Below are positions 1 to 8,762 of a stretch of DNA of 64,000 nt, in pieces. The DNA comes from UBA1402 sp964575345 (GTDB lineage: Bacteria; Bacteroidota; Bacteroidia; Bacteroidales; UBA1402). A model generated the notes under the pieces. That model did no database searches. It was not told the DNA's origin and saw only the letters and a program-made list of their open reading frames with translations. Each line of letters opens with the position of its first letter. Within the stretch, counting starts at the first letter, position 1. The position numbers were made by a program, and so were the translations under genes. The DNA is taken from contig CAZNQD010000005.1 in NCBI GenBank assembly GCA_964575345.1, positions 7,092-71,091 of the forward strand, in the 5' to 3' direction.

Positions 1-1735
1 CCTGGTAAAGACTGTCGCTTTGTTCTTGTACCGGGCTTATGGAACGATAGGAAATGTAGTTTTCACAGGCGGGGTCTGCCCCCGATAAGGCATTGAAAGC
101 CCTGAGGCTTTGCATGTTCTCTTTGTCTAAAGGATTCAAAATAGGAATATCCAGGCCCGAAGTCAAAGCCATCAGCAAAAAACTGCGATTCAACAGAGGA
201 CGGTCGGGCAAACCAAAGGACACGTTAGACAAGCCTATGGTGGTAAGGACTCCCATTTTTTTAAGACTGCGCAGGGTTTCCAGTGTGAGCAGGCCGTAAC
301 TTTGGTTGGACGAAACGGCCATAACCAGTGCATCGAAAATCAGCCGGTTTTTGTTGATGCCCCGGGCGGCCGCCCGGGCAATGATGCGTTTAGCAATACG
401 CAAGCGTCCTTCCACTGTTTCGGGTATACCTTGTTCGTCGAGGGTAAGGGCAACAGCCGAAGCACCGTATTTGGCCAGCAGCGGAAGCAGGGCCTTGAGC
501 ACCGGCCCGCTGCCGTTGATGGAATTGATTACCGGCACTCCGTTGTAAACCCGCAGGGCTGCCCCGATGGCCTCGGGATTGGAGCTGTCAAGCTGTAAGG
601 GCAAATCACAAATTTCCTGTACCTTTTTGGTTGCTCGACACAACAAATCAACTTCGTCTGCATTGGGAACACCTACATTCAAATCCAAAAAGTGGGCACC
701 CGCTTCCTGCTGGCTGAGGGCTTCCTGCTGCAGATAGCCGAAATCACTGTATAAAAGGGCCTGCTGCAATGTTTTCTTACCGGTGGGATTGAGCCGTTCT
801 CCGCAAACCAGGCCTTGTTGCAATTTGAGCAAGCGGGTCGAAGAACAAATGTAATTGTCGGCCACAGGAGCATACTCTTTGAGCGGCAAGCTTTTGTATT
901 TAGCCATCAAGGCTATGGTTGCGGGAGTTGTGCCGCAACAGCCTCCCACTATAGAGGCCCCGGCGTCGATGAGTTTGCCTGTATAATAAACGAAATCTTC
1001 GTCACTCATGGCATAGGATACCGATCCCCGGCAAAGTATGGGGAAGCCCTTATTGGGCTGAACCAACAGGGGCAAATGAGTAAAGGCTCTCATTCGTTTG
1101 ACCAGAGGAATCAGGTATTCGGGCGAAGTGGAGCAATTGATGCCCGGCACGTCTACACCCAGGGCGCTCAGGGTAAGAGCGACAATCTCTGGGCTGGAGC
1201 CGGTCAGGGTCCTGCCCGAAGTATCGAAGGTCATGGTAGCCATCAGAGGCAGCGCTGAGTTTTCCTTTACGGCCAGTATAGCTGCCCTGATTTCGTAGAG
1301 ATCCGAAAAAGTTTCCAATACATAACCGTCCACCTTGTCTTTGGTATACTCCACTACTGTTTTGTAATTTTCGTACGTTTCTTCAAAACTGAGCTCTCCC
1401 AGGGGCTCGAGCAATTTTCCCGTGGGGCCCATGTTGAGCATAATTTTGCAGGAGCTTTCCCCGGCAGCCTGACGGGCCAGCATTATGGCGGCATCCAGCA
1501 CTTGGTGTAAACTAAAACGGCTTGAGTTTAATTTAATCGGGTTGGCGCTGAAAGTATTGGTTGTAATAAACTGAGCTCCTGCCTCTACATAAGCCCTGTG
1601 TATGGCCAAAATCTTTTCGGGAAACAAGAGATTGAGCTCTTCGGGCAAAAAGGAATTTACTTCGGGATCGGCTGTCAGTACGGTACCCATGGCACCGTCG
1701 AATACTTGTACTTTTTTTGAAATGGATTCCGGCAT
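1..1735 (-). CDS. metH: B12-dependent methionine synthase, N-terminal part (homocysteine + pterin domains), runs off left edge
   Basis: Transfers a methyl group from methyl-tetrahydrofolate via cobalamin to homocysteine. 578 codons are visible from the ATG at 1735. Residues 1-290 are a homocysteine S-methyltransferase barrel starting VFDGAMGT; candidate zinc ligands are Cys201 (INCSTSPE) and the pair Cys266-Cys267 in VGGCCGTTPA. Residues 310-565 are a pterin-binding barrel (VCGERLNPTGKK, HFLDLNVGVP). A cobalamin-binding domain should follow beyond the window edge. The gene follows metF and a separate reactivation-domain protein on the same strand, 45 bases after the latter's stop. The pterin motif GERLNPTGKK resembles the compact Thermotoga/Firmicutes class rather than the usual GERTNVTGS type. 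This recollection needs a tree. Confidence in the family is high; the full domain layout is inferred. Confidence 0.9.
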   Translation of the reverse strand, partial: MPESISKKVQVFDGAMGTVLTADPEVNSFLPEELNLLFPEKILAIHRAYVEAGAQFITTNTFSANPIKLNSSRFSLHQVLDAAIMLARQAAGESSCKIMLNMGPTGKLLEPLGELSFEETYENYKTVVEYTKDKVDGYVLETFSDLYEIRAAILAVKENSALPLMATMTFDTSGRTLTGSSPEIVALTLSALGVDVPGINCSTSPEYLIPLVKRMRAFTHLPLLVQPNKGFPILCRGSVSYAMSDEDFVYYTGKLIDAGASIVGGCCGTTPATIALMAKYKSLPLKEYAPVADNYICSSTRLLKLQQGLVCGERLNPTGKKTLQQALLYSDFGYLQQEALSQQEAGAHFLDLNVGVPNADEVDLLCRATKKVQEICDLPLQLDSSNPEAIGAALRVYNGVPVINSINGSGPVLKALLPLLAKYGASAVALTLDEQGIPETVEGRLRIAKRIIARAAARGINKNRLIFDALVMAVSSNQSYGLLTLETLRSLKKMGVLTTIGLSNVSFGLPDRPLLNRSFLLMALTSGLDIPILNPLDKENMQSLRAFNALSGADPACENYISYRSISPVQEQSDSLYQ

Positions 1736-1780
1736 TACGTTGATTCTTATTTTTTTGTTCTTTACTATCTTGTTCTGTTC

Positions 1781-2452
1781 TTATGCCTTAGTGTTGTCTC
1801 TTTTTGCACTCCGGCTCTCTTTCCGTTCGGGGGCCGGCTTGCCGTAACAGGTTTTAGCCTGCCTGAGGTAGTCGCATTTGCTGCGTATGCTACAAGCCCT
1901 GCAACTGAAACTATAATTGGCAACAACTATACCGGCCATGGATTTTTCCGGCATCATCAGTCCGGAATCTTTCAGGTAAATACCCAGGTGTTTTTTGGCA
2001 TCAAGCAGATTCAATACAGAGCGGTTGTCCTGGGGCGAGGTGCCGGCGTAACCCGGACAAAACAGGACTCCGCCGGGCATTATTTCCTTGATAAACATTT
2101 CTTTCCTGGCTTCGAGATAGACATTGGCGACGGCATTTAACACCACGGCTTCCGAAAGCCTGCTTAAAGAAAGGCTCTGTATGCGCCGGTCAATGTCCAG
2201 GCCAAGGGTGGCAGCAAACAACAAAGCCGTATCCAGCTTTCCCTGCAAGCTCCTGTAGGATTCTTGCTGCAAAAAAGCCGGTGCTTCGGACAAGTCTTTC
2301 AGGTAACTGTAATGCTGTTTGTACGCAGACCATTCAGCTATATGGCTAAGGGCCGAATGGAGCGTTACCAGCGTTTGCTCATCCGGATCACTGTCGGAAT
2401 AACCCAGATAAGTCAGGGCATTATGCCTGAGCAAAGAAGCCGGTACGCACAT
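1781..2452 (-). CDS. stand-alone methionine synthase reactivation-domain protein
   Basis: A 223-residue protein matching the C-terminal S-adenosylmethionine-binding activation domain of MetH, which repairs oxidised cob(II)alamin by reductive methylation. The family signature is visible at about residues 127-172: PGGVLFCPGYAGTSPQD, then LLDAKKHLGIYL and MMPEKSMAGIV, equivalent to SPGYGD / ERIGITLT / MVPAKSVS in E. coli MetH. A cysteine cluster C-x2-C-x5-C-x8-C follows near residues 181-199, then a basic tail. The start overlaps the end of metF by 32 bases, indicating translational coupling, and metH follows directly. Thermotoga maritima is the known case of MetH with a detached reactivation domain; the same arrangement is inferred here. 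The family call is strong; activity with the neighbouring MetH is inference. Confidence 0.82.
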   Translation of the reverse strand: MCVPASLLRHNALTYLGYSDSDPDEQTLVTLHSALSHIAEWSAYKQHYSYLKDLSEAPAFLQQESYRSLQGKLDTALLFAATLGLDIDRRIQSLSLSRLSEAVVLNAVANVYLEARKEMFIKEIMPGGVLFCPGYAGTSPQDNRSVLNLLDAKKHLGIYLKDSGLMMPEKSMAGIVVANYSFSCRACSIRSKCDYLRQAKTCYGKPAPERKESRSAKRDNTKA

Positions 2453-3308
2453 AAGCTATGTTGGACATTAATTTTTTGATAAAACTGCTTTTATTCATCG
2501 AATACAGATGTATTCCATCCACATCGTTGGCTATCAGATCCAGAATTTGGTGACTGGTATAAATAATGCCGATTTCTTCCAGGGCTTGTTTGTCGTAACG
2601 GTAGCGGTCAAAGTAATTACGCAGTTGCAAGGGTATGGCGGCTCCGGTGACCCGTATCATACCATCCAGCTGTTTGTAATTGGATACAGGCATAATGCCC
2701 GGAATAATCGGGATGGTAATGCCGGCCTTTCGGGCCTCGAGCAAAAAACGGTAAAAAGCTTCGTTGTCAAAAAACAACTGGGTAATAAAAAAGTCCATGC
2801 CTGCGTCTTGTTTCATCTTGAGGTGCCTGATGTCTTCTTTCATGGAAACAGCTTCGGGATGCTTCTCGGGATAACAGGCTCCCCCTAAGGCGAAGTCGGC
2901 ACCGTAATGGGTCGAAATATAGGCAGTCAATTCGGAAGCATGCACGAAATCGCGATGACGGAGGCCCGGATCTGCAGGTAAATCGCCCCGGAGAGCCAGA
3001 ATATTTTTAACCTTGGCTTCCCTGAGTTCCCGGCAAATTTCGTCCACCTGAGCCCTATCGGACGATACACAGGTAAGATGGGCCAAAGGTTCCGAAAGGG
3101 TATGTTGTTTAATGTGTTTGGCTATGGCAACCGAATTATTGAGGGTATTTCCCAAGGCCCCGTAGGTAACGCTTATAAAATCGGGGCCTAAGTCGGATAA
3201 TTCTTTTATGGTGTCTTCGATAAGCACAAAAGTATCTTCCTGTCTTTTGGGTGGAAATATTTCGAAGGAAAGAGTTTTTTTATTCCGAAGTATATCGGGT
3301 ATTTTCAT
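2421..3308 (-). CDS. metF: 5,10-methylenetetrahydrofolate reductase
   Basis: Flavoenzyme reducing methylene-THF to methyl-THF, the methyl donor for the MetH encoded two genes downstream. The 295-residue protein has the MTHFR barrel from near its start (SFEIFPPKRQEDT, DFISVTYGA), the folate/flavin motif LALRGDLP, and MDFFITQLFFDN followed by IPIIPGIMPV. Length matches bacterial MetF. A TAnnTTTG box lies 26 bases upstream of the ATG, so this gene leads the operon metF - reactivation protein - metH. Its 3' end overlaps the next gene by 32 bases. No SAM riboswitch fold was recognised in the short leader. Confidence 0.95.
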   Translation of the reverse strand: MKIPDILRNKKTLSFEIFPPKRQEDTFVLIEDTIKELSDLGPDFISVTYGALGNTLNNSVAIAKHIKQHTLSEPLAHLTCVSSDRAQVDEICRELREAKVKNILALRGDLPADPGLRHRDFVHASELTAYISTHYGADFALGGACYPEKHPEAVSMKEDIRHLKMKQDAGMDFFITQLFFDNEAFYRFLLEARKAGITIPIIPGIMPVSNYKQLDGMIRVTGAAIPLQLRNYFDRYRYDKQALEEIGIIYTSHQILDLIANDVDGIHLYSMNKSSFIKKLMSNIAYVRTGFFAQA

Positions 3309-3333
3309 AGATCAGAGTAATTTAAACAAAGCG

Positions 3334-3341
3334 CAAAAATA
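3334..3341 (-). promoter_or_regulatory. Bacteroidota -7 box for metF operon
   Basis: Minus-strand TATTTTTG matches TAnnTTTG. A TTTTG element lies about 21 bases further upstream (plus-strand CAAAA from 3363), close to the usual -33 spacing. Predicted transcription start is near 3327, giving a leader of about 20 bases. Confidence 0.6.
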
Positions 3342-3430
3342 GACAATATTCCTGTATTAGTGCAAAAGAGGAAATACATTTTGTGCCTATTTATCAACAA
3401 CCTGAACTTTTTAGGAACAACTTGGCCAAC

Positions 3431-4276
3431 TCAATCGGGCAGAGATTTCGAAGAAATTTTTTCAGAAATTAAGTACTTAATCGTATAAGCTGCCAGATGG
3501 CAGGCAAAGGCCGCCGGTAAATAGGAAATGGTGCCGGGTACAACTTTTACAGTGGGTTCCGCTTCGGAGGATTTGGCCTTTGAGGCTGCCTGTTCGGAAG
3601 AAAACACCACGGGAAAACCTTTACGTATGCCAAAAGCTCCCAGGCGATGGCGCAAAGCCCTGGCCAGCGCACAATGATGTGTTTTGGAAATATCACAGGT
3701 GCTTATTTGTGAGGGATCGAGTTTGGCTCCTGCTCCCATGGACGAAACCAATGGAATACTATGCTCCAGACAGGAGCGGATAAGAGCGGCTTTGGGGCCG
3801 AGGCTGTCGATGGCGTCTACCACAAAATCGCAAATGGGCATCGATTGCCCGGAAAGTTCTGATTTATAAACTTCCTTCCTGTCGTCACCGGCAGGAATCC
3901 TGCCATTTACCTGCCCTGCTTTGTGACTGCAATAGCGATTTCGGCCGTACAGTAAATCTTCGGGCTCTTCTTCCTCCAGAAAAAAGGGAAAACAATCCAG
4001 GCTGACCACAGGATTAATATCCCTCAAACGCTCTGCCATTACCCTTACTTTAAAGCGACCTTGGGTACTGCACAAGGCCGGCAGTTGCCGGTTGCGATTG
4101 GTAGTCTGCACCTTATCACCATCTACGAGAATCAAACGGCCTACACCTGCGCGTGCCAGAAATTCGGCCGCATAAGCCCCCACTCCCCCCAGGCCGACTA
4201 CCAGCACACAGGAATGTTTCAGTTTTTCGAGAGCCTGATCTCCGATTAACAAGGAGGTGCGTTGTGTCCAATTCAT
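3431..4276 (-). CDS. tcdA: tRNA threonylcarbamoyladenosine dehydratase (ThiF/E1-like)
   Basis: ATP-dependent enzyme that cyclises t6A37 to ct6A37 in ANN-decoding tRNAs. The 281-residue protein has the E1-like Rossmann fold: VLVVGLGGVGAYAAEFLARAG (residues 28-48), LVDGD, then TNRNRQLPAL with the conserved NRQ. VVDAIDSLGPKAALI and the ISTCDISKTHHCALARALR segment are typical of YgdL/TcdA rather than ThiF or MoeB, and no C-x2-C zinc pairs are seen. Residues about 105-138 carry a hydrophilic stretch that I think is longer than in E. coli TcdA. The start codon overlaps the antiporter stop in an ATGA junction, so this is the last gene of a three-gene unit beginning near 7559. Confidence 0.88.
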   Translation of the reverse strand: MNWTQRTSLLIGDQALEKLKHSCVLVVGLGGVGAYAAEFLARAGVGRLILVDGDKVQTTNRNRQLPALCSTQGRFKVRVMAERLRDINPVVSLDCFPFFLEEEEPEDLLYGRNRYCSHKAGQVNGRIPAGDDRKEVYKSELSGQSMPICDFVVDAIDSLGPKAALIRSCLEHSIPLVSSMGAGAKLDPSQISTCDISKTHHCALARALRHRLGAFGIRKGFPVVFSSEQAASKAKSSEAEPTVKVVPGTISYLPAAFACHLAAYTIKYLISEKISSKSLPD

Positions 4277-6462
4277 GATTCAGGGGCCAGTGGGTCGGAT
4301 TCTTCCTGACTGAGAAATTCCGACAATTTCGATGTTTTCTGCAGGCCGTCGTTGTGAGGAGCAGACAACAACTCTTCGGCCTCGTTGTAAAAATCCAGAG
4401 GAGAGTAAAATGAAGTCCAGCTGTCCCCGTATATAGTCTGGCCGGGATACACCAGCATCAGGTTGCAGTTACTAAAATTATTCTCGAGTATTTGAGTGAT
4501 ACCTTCAAAAGAAAAATTATACGAGACAGAACCCTGCCGGGACAAAACCACAGTAAGCAGGTCATCTTGTTTGACCTCGTCTGCCAGAGTGGGCAAATCG
4601 TTCAATTCGTCAAACTCTGTCCATTTGGTGCGTACAGAGACCTGCTGCACAGACAGAAGCCGCCGGCTGTGATTGATGGTAGCTGCCGTAGCGTAAAAAG
4701 AAATGCCGGCATTAAGGTTGGAGGCCAGGTTAATTATTCGGTTGAGCCAGGACAGGAAGCCTTTTTCGAACTCCGCCCTGGCGGGTACCACCAGCAAAAT
4801 CCTGTGAACATCGGCCGGACGGAGAATAAAACGACTGATGAAGATTCCTTTTTGCATTTGAGTCATAATGTTACGGGTTTTGGCTCCCAAAAAGAAATCG
4901 TTCAAAGGCAGTTTATGGTGCAAACCAAGGAGCACATCGGAAATATCGTATTCCCTGACGGTATGAATGATGCCGTTAGCCACATCGGAATCGTAGCGCA
5001 ATACTTGCTGCAGCTTCAAATCGGCGGCGGCCGCCAGCTTGGAGGCATATATCAGTTGCCGCAGACTGTTTTCCTTACTGTTTTCTTTTATAATATCGTC
5101 CACCACCCTGAGAGCATAGAGCTTGTCTTTGGAGCCTCTCATCAATAAGGCTAATTGCATCAGGCAGTCGATATTTTTGGGATTGGCGATGGGGATAAGC
5201 AGACTTTCATTTACGCTATCCAGAGGAGGATTCTCTTTTGCTTCATCGAGCAGGATGTTCCTGGCAGCGTTTTCGGTTGCCACTGCACTTATGATGCAAG
5301 ACACCAGAATCAACACCAGGCTGCCATTGAGCACGTATTCGTTCATTAAGCGTACCGGCTCATTCTGAGCATCGTAGCCTAAAATAATATTGTATCCGAT
5401 CATTAAAATGGCCAGGGTAACGGCAGCCCTTCCTGAGCTCAGGCCAAAAAGCATCAATCCTTCGCTGCGGCTCATTTTGAAAGACTTTTTCGCCAGGACG
5501 GAAGCCAGCCATTTGCCCAACAAAGCCACTACTATCATAACCAAAGTTACATAAAAAGCTCCGGGGCCTTTGGCGAACACACTGAAGTTTATCATCATCC
5601 CAATGCTGATCAGGAAATAGGGAATAAACAGCATATTACCCATAAACTCCAGCCTGTTCATCAAAGGAGAAACTTTGGGAATGTATTTATTTAATACCAG
5701 GCCGGCAAAGAAAATACCCAAAACACCGTGCAGACCCGAATATTCGGTAAGCAATGCAGCTCCAAAGGCCAGCACCAGAATAAACACAAATTGCAGCACA
5801 CTATCCCTGAAATTTTTCAAAAACCAGCGGGTCAGAGGCGGATAAACAAAAAAGATGACCAGCAACGAAATGAGCAAACCTATCAACAATCTCATTTCTG
5901 TCATGTTGTCTGCTTCCTGGCGATAGTGGCTGCTCACTGCCGCTAAAATCAACAGAACCAGCGTTTCGGTAATAATAGTGCCTCCCACGGCTATGTTAAC
6001 TACCTTTTTCCCGGCCAGGCCCATACGGCTTACCACCGGAAAGGTGATCAGTGTGTGTGAAGCATACATGGCAGCCATTAACACCGAACTGGCTATGGCG
6101 TAATGTAAAAGGTAGCGGCTTGAAACATAGCCTAACACCAAGGGTATTATAAAGGTAAAAAGCCCAAAGACCAGACTCTTGTAGCGGTTGTTTCTAAGAT
6201 CGTTCAAATCGATCTCAACACCGGCCAGGAACATAATATAGAGCAGGCCCAACTGGCCAAACAACTCAATACTGCTTTCGCGGGGCAATATATTGAGCCC
6301 ATGAGGTCCCACCAGCAGGCCGGCCAGGATCATCCCTACTATATGGGGTATACGCAGGCGTTTTAATAAAATGGGGGCCAGCAAAATAATAAGCAGTACG
6401 ATCAAAAAGATCGCCAGGGGATTGCTTAGGGGTTGAAAAAATGTCAAAAACAAAGGCCTCAT
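4273..6462 (-). CDS. CPA2-family cation/proton antiporter with cytosolic C-terminal domain
   Basis: Inner-membrane monovalent cation/H+ antiporter of the Kef/NapA type, 729 residues from the chosen start. About twelve hydrophobic segments fill roughly residues 10-410, beginning with LAIFLIVLLIILLAPILL and RIPHIVGMILAGLLVGPHGLNIL, typical of the family N-terminus. The remaining ~300 residues are hydrophilic and look like two universal-stress-type domains, expected in the cytosol. An upstream ATG at 6513 is possible, but it would overlap the preceding gene and add 17 atypical residues; 6462 matches family starts. The gene lies between a lamin-tail lipoprotein and tcdA in one unit. Ion specificity (K+ or Na+) cannot be read from the sequence. 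Confidence 0.85.
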   Translation of the reverse strand: MRPLFLTFFQPLSNPLAIFLIVLLIILLAPILLKRLRIPHIVGMILAGLLVGPHGLNILPRESSIELFGQLGLLYIMFLAGVEIDLNDLRNNRYKSLVFGLFTFIIPLVLGYVSSRYLLHYAIASSVLMAAMYASHTLITFPVVSRMGLAGKKVVNIAVGGTIITETLVLLILAAVSSHYRQEADNMTEMRLLIGLLISLLVIFFVYPPLTRWFLKNFRDSVLQFVFILVLAFGAALLTEYSGLHGVLGIFFAGLVLNKYIPKVSPLMNRLEFMGNMLFIPYFLISIGMMINFSVFAKGPGAFYVTLVMIVVALLGKWLASVLAKKSFKMSRSEGLMLFGLSSGRAAVTLAILMIGYNIILGYDAQNEPVRLMNEYVLNGSLVLILVSCIISAVATENAARNILLDEAKENPPLDSVNESLLIPIANPKNIDCLMQLALLMRGSKDKLYALRVVDDIIKENSKENSLRQLIYASKLAAAADLKLQQVLRYDSDVANGIIHTVREYDISDVLLGLHHKLPLNDFFLGAKTRNIMTQMQKGIFISRFILRPADVHRILLVVPARAEFEKGFLSWLNRIINLASNLNAGISFYATAATINHSRRLLSVQQVSVRTKWTEFDELNDLPTLADEVKQDDLLTVVLSRQGSVSYNFSFEGITQILENNFSNCNLMLVYPGQTIYGDSWTSFYSPLDFYNEAEELLSAPHNDGLQKTSKLSEFLSQEESDPLAPES

Positions 6463-6494
6463 CCATTTACGTATTACCTCACAAAGATAGCTAT

Positions 6495-7559
6495 TTAAGG
6501 TAAAATACGGCAAACTATGTCTTGTTTTTTGCTATCGCCCTCCAGGTTGAAATGCTCAATATGTATAAGATAAGAACCCGCGTCGGGAACCTTCCCCTTG
6601 CTGTCAACTCCCTGCCAGACGAAAAAGCCCCGGGTGCCGAGCAGAGCATTTTTTGCCAGCGGATAAAGCAACGCACCGCTGCGGTTGAAAATTCCGATGT
6701 TGGCCACACGCTGATGAGCGAAGGCGTAGCGCAACACCAGCTGTTTAAACTTTGAATCTCCCAGGGGTGACAGTCGGTCCTGTTCCACAAAAAAACCTTC
6801 TTTTGTATCGGCAGCATCCAAAGGCCGATATTGAGAATTGATCCTGCCGGGCGTTCCGTAAGAGGCATCGGCCGCGGCCGAAAGCCAGGAATTTGCCTCT
6901 GCCGAAGGCAAATCGGGATGTATCTTTTCCAGGGCAACGCCCTCCTTGTCGCTGATCAGGCAGTGGTGCATGTATTTTGTATAGGGACATTCGTCTATGA
7001 TGTTTCCCTGCCTGTCCAGCAAAACCACGCAACCCTTATCGTTGGGCATAGAAGGCAAACTTTTAATAATCAAACAATTCAGTCCCGTATCCAGCAGAAA
7101 TCCCTTCCCAAGGCTTTCTAAATCGGAGGTCAATACACAGTATGCACCTGCTTCCAGAATAAAACGATTGCGGCTCAGAGGCTTAGGGCTAGCCAATACA
7201 CCTTGTTCGTTACGGTTGCAAATGCTGATTTCCGCCAAATCCACAGGATAAGAAGAGCGGTTGACTATTTCAACATAATCACAGGATTGCGGCAGCGGAT
7301 CGAACAAGAGCTCGTTCAGACTCAGATAAAACAATTCGGCCGAAGCGCTGTCGTTAGAAAAAAGCCTGATTGCGGCATGATTGGTTGCGTTAGAATCGTA
7401 TGCATCATAAGGATTTGAAAAAGAATAGTTTGTATTATTGAGGTTCATTGAGAACTCCCGTCCCGGAGAGAGCCTGAATTCTTCCTGTAGTTCTGCTGCC
7501 GGCTTGCAGGAAAAAAAAATCGGCAACAGACTAAATGAAAAGAGTATGTACTTGTGCAT
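6495..7559 (-). CDS. lamin-tail-domain lipoprotein with C-terminal FlgD/Ig-like domain
   Basis: A 354-residue secreted protein of unknown function. From the ATG at 7559 it begins with a lipoprotein signal (hydrophobic run, then PIFFSC). Residues about 90-220 form a lamin-tail domain: LSLNELLFDPLPQSCDYVEIVN, LAEISICNR and GVALEKI, with the ending SYGTPGRIN typical of Bacteroidota LTD proteins. The last ~85 residues (VLRYAFAHQRVANIGIFN, GFFVWQGVDSKGKVPDAGSYLIHI) resemble the FlgD-like Ig module often found at the end of T9SS-associated proteins. An in-frame ATG 54 bases upstream would destroy the signal peptide. A TAnnTTTG box precedes it, divergent from that of asd. The antiporter and tcdA probably follow on the same transcript. 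Confidence 0.78.
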   Translation of the reverse strand: MHKYILFSFSLLPIFFSCKPAAELQEEFRLSPGREFSMNLNNTNYSFSNPYDAYDSNATNHAAIRLFSNDSASAELFYLSLNELLFDPLPQSCDYVEIVNRSSYPVDLAEISICNRNEQGVLASPKPLSRNRFILEAGAYCVLTSDLESLGKGFLLDTGLNCLIIKSLPSMPNDKGCVVLLDRQGNIIDECPYTKYMHHCLISDKEGVALEKIHPDLPSAEANSWLSAAADASYGTPGRINSQYRPLDAADTKEGFFVEQDRLSPLGDSKFKQLVLRYAFAHQRVANIGIFNRSGALLYPLAKNALLGTRGFFVWQGVDSKGKVPDAGSYLIHIEHFNLEGDSKKQDIVCRILP

Positions 7560-7573
7560 CTTTGCTTTTTTAT

Positions 7574-7581
7574 TACCTTTG
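7574..7581 (+). promoter_or_regulatory. -7 box of asd promoter
   Basis: TACCTTTG matches TAnnTTTG. A TTG at 7552-7554 is 19 bases upstream, which is the standard -33/-7 spacing. It lies 72 bases before the asd start and forms a divergent pair with the minus-strand box at 7601-7608. Confidence 0.65.
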
Positions 7582-7600
7582 CGCGGTATTTGTTCAGCAC

Positions 7601-7608
7601 CAAAGGTA
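7601..7608 (-). promoter_or_regulatory. -7 box of lamin-tail lipoprotein promoter
   Basis: Minus-strand TACCTTTG, identical to the asd box on the opposite strand 19 bases away. No clear -33 TTG was seen. The two transcripts would cross each other's promoter, so polymerases probably compete here. Confidence 0.5.
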
Positions 7609-7653
7609 AGCATTTTATATATTACATTATCTTCTTATTAATTTTATTTTAAC

Positions 7654-8655
7654 ATGAGACTTGCAATTGTTGGCGCCAGCGGCGCTGTAGGACAAGAGTT
7701 TCTCAAGGTACTTGATGAACGTAATTTCCCCATGGACGACCTGGTATTGTTCGGATCCGGACGCAGTGCAGGCAAAACGTATTCTTTTCGCGGAAAATCA
7801 ATCGTTGTCAGGGAACTAAAACATAACGACGACTTCAAAGGAATAGACATCGCCTTTACCTCGGCCGGAGCGGGCACTTCAAAAGAATTTGCCGGCACCG
7901 TTACCAAATTCGGCACCATTATGATCGACAACTCAAGTGCTTTCCGCATGGACGAGGATGTGCCGCTGGTAGTGCCTGAACTCAACGCAAAAGACGCTTT
8001 GCAAAGGCCCCGCAATATTATTGCCAATCCGAACTGCACCACCATACAAATGGTAGTGGCCCTCAAACCCATCGAAGACCTGAGCCACATCACCAAAGTA
8101 CACGTATCTACCTATCAGGCTGCCAGCGGAGCCGGTGCTGCCGCCATGGACGAATTGACCGGTCAATACGCTCAATTGATTAAGGGCGAAGCCGCCACTG
8201 TAGAGAAATTTGCCTATCAGCTGGCCTACAACCTGATTCCCCAAGTGGATGTTTTCACTGAAAACGGTTATACCAAAGAGGAAATGAAGATGTATAACGA
8301 AACCCGAAAAATTATGCATTCCGACGTGCTCGTGAGTGCCACCTGTGTGCGTGTACCTGTTTTGCGCGCTCATTCCGAAAACATCTGGATAGAAACACAG
8401 CGCACCATCAGCCTCGAAGAAGCCAGAGAAGCTTTTGCCCATGCCCAGGGCGTTGTTTTGCAGGACAATCCGGCCAACAAGAGCTATCCCATGCCTTTGT
8501 TTGTTTCAGGCAAGGATCCGGTTTACGTGGGACGTATCAGAAAAGACCTGACCAATCCCAAGGGACTGACTTTCTGGACCGTAAGTGATCAGATTAAAAA
8601 AGGTGCTGCCCTGAACGCCGTGCAAATTGCAGAATACTTACTCACTCAGCCTTAA
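7654..8655 (+). CDS. asd: aspartate-semialdehyde dehydrogenase
   Basis: NADPH-dependent reduction of aspartyl phosphate to aspartate semialdehyde, the branch point to lysine/diaminopimelate, threonine and methionine. The 333-residue protein has the nucleotide-binding loop VGASGAVGQEFL at the N-terminus, the catalytic Cys128 in ANPNCTT, Gln155 in STYQAASGAG, and the acid/base His240 in RVPVLRAHSE. Length and motifs are complete. It has its own promoter and is flanked by convergent and divergent genes, so it appears monocistronic. Confidence 0.97.
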   Translation: MRLAIVGASGAVGQEFLKVLDERNFPMDDLVLFGSGRSAGKTYSFRGKSIVVRELKHNDDFKGIDIAFTSAGAGTSKEFAGTVTKFGTIMIDNSSAFRMDEDVPLVVPELNAKDALQRPRNIIANPNCTTIQMVVALKPIEDLSHITKVHVSTYQAASGAGAAAMDELTGQYAQLIKGEAATVEKFAYQLAYNLIPQVDVFTENGYTKEEMKMYNETRKIMHSDVLVSATCVRVPVLRAHSENIWIETQRTISLEEAREAFAHAQGVVLQDNPANKSYPMPLFVSGKDPVYVGRIRKDLTNPKGLTFWTVSDQIKKGAALNAVQIAEYLLTQP

Positions 8656-8672
8656 ACACCGGATTACTGATA

Positions 8673-8722
8673 GCAACCAACCAGCCCGGCCTGCTTTAAT
8701 TTATTTAAACCGGCCGGTTGCC
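8673..8722. terminator. possible bidirectional terminator between asd and FKBP gene
   Basis: An imperfect inverted repeat: GCAACC near 8673 pairs with GGTTGC near 8717, and inner CCGG pairs with CCGG, around an AT-rich loop. The convergent position supports a terminator, but the stem is bulged and no T run follows. Confidence 0.3.
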
Positions 8723-8762
8723 TGCAAACAGTCTGACTGACTTACCAATAGAGAAATTGCTT

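Noticed and set aside
3309..3430. A SAM riboswitch upstream of metF
   Set aside because: The leader after the predicted start is only about 20 bases and no riboswitch-like stems were found in the intergenic stretch.
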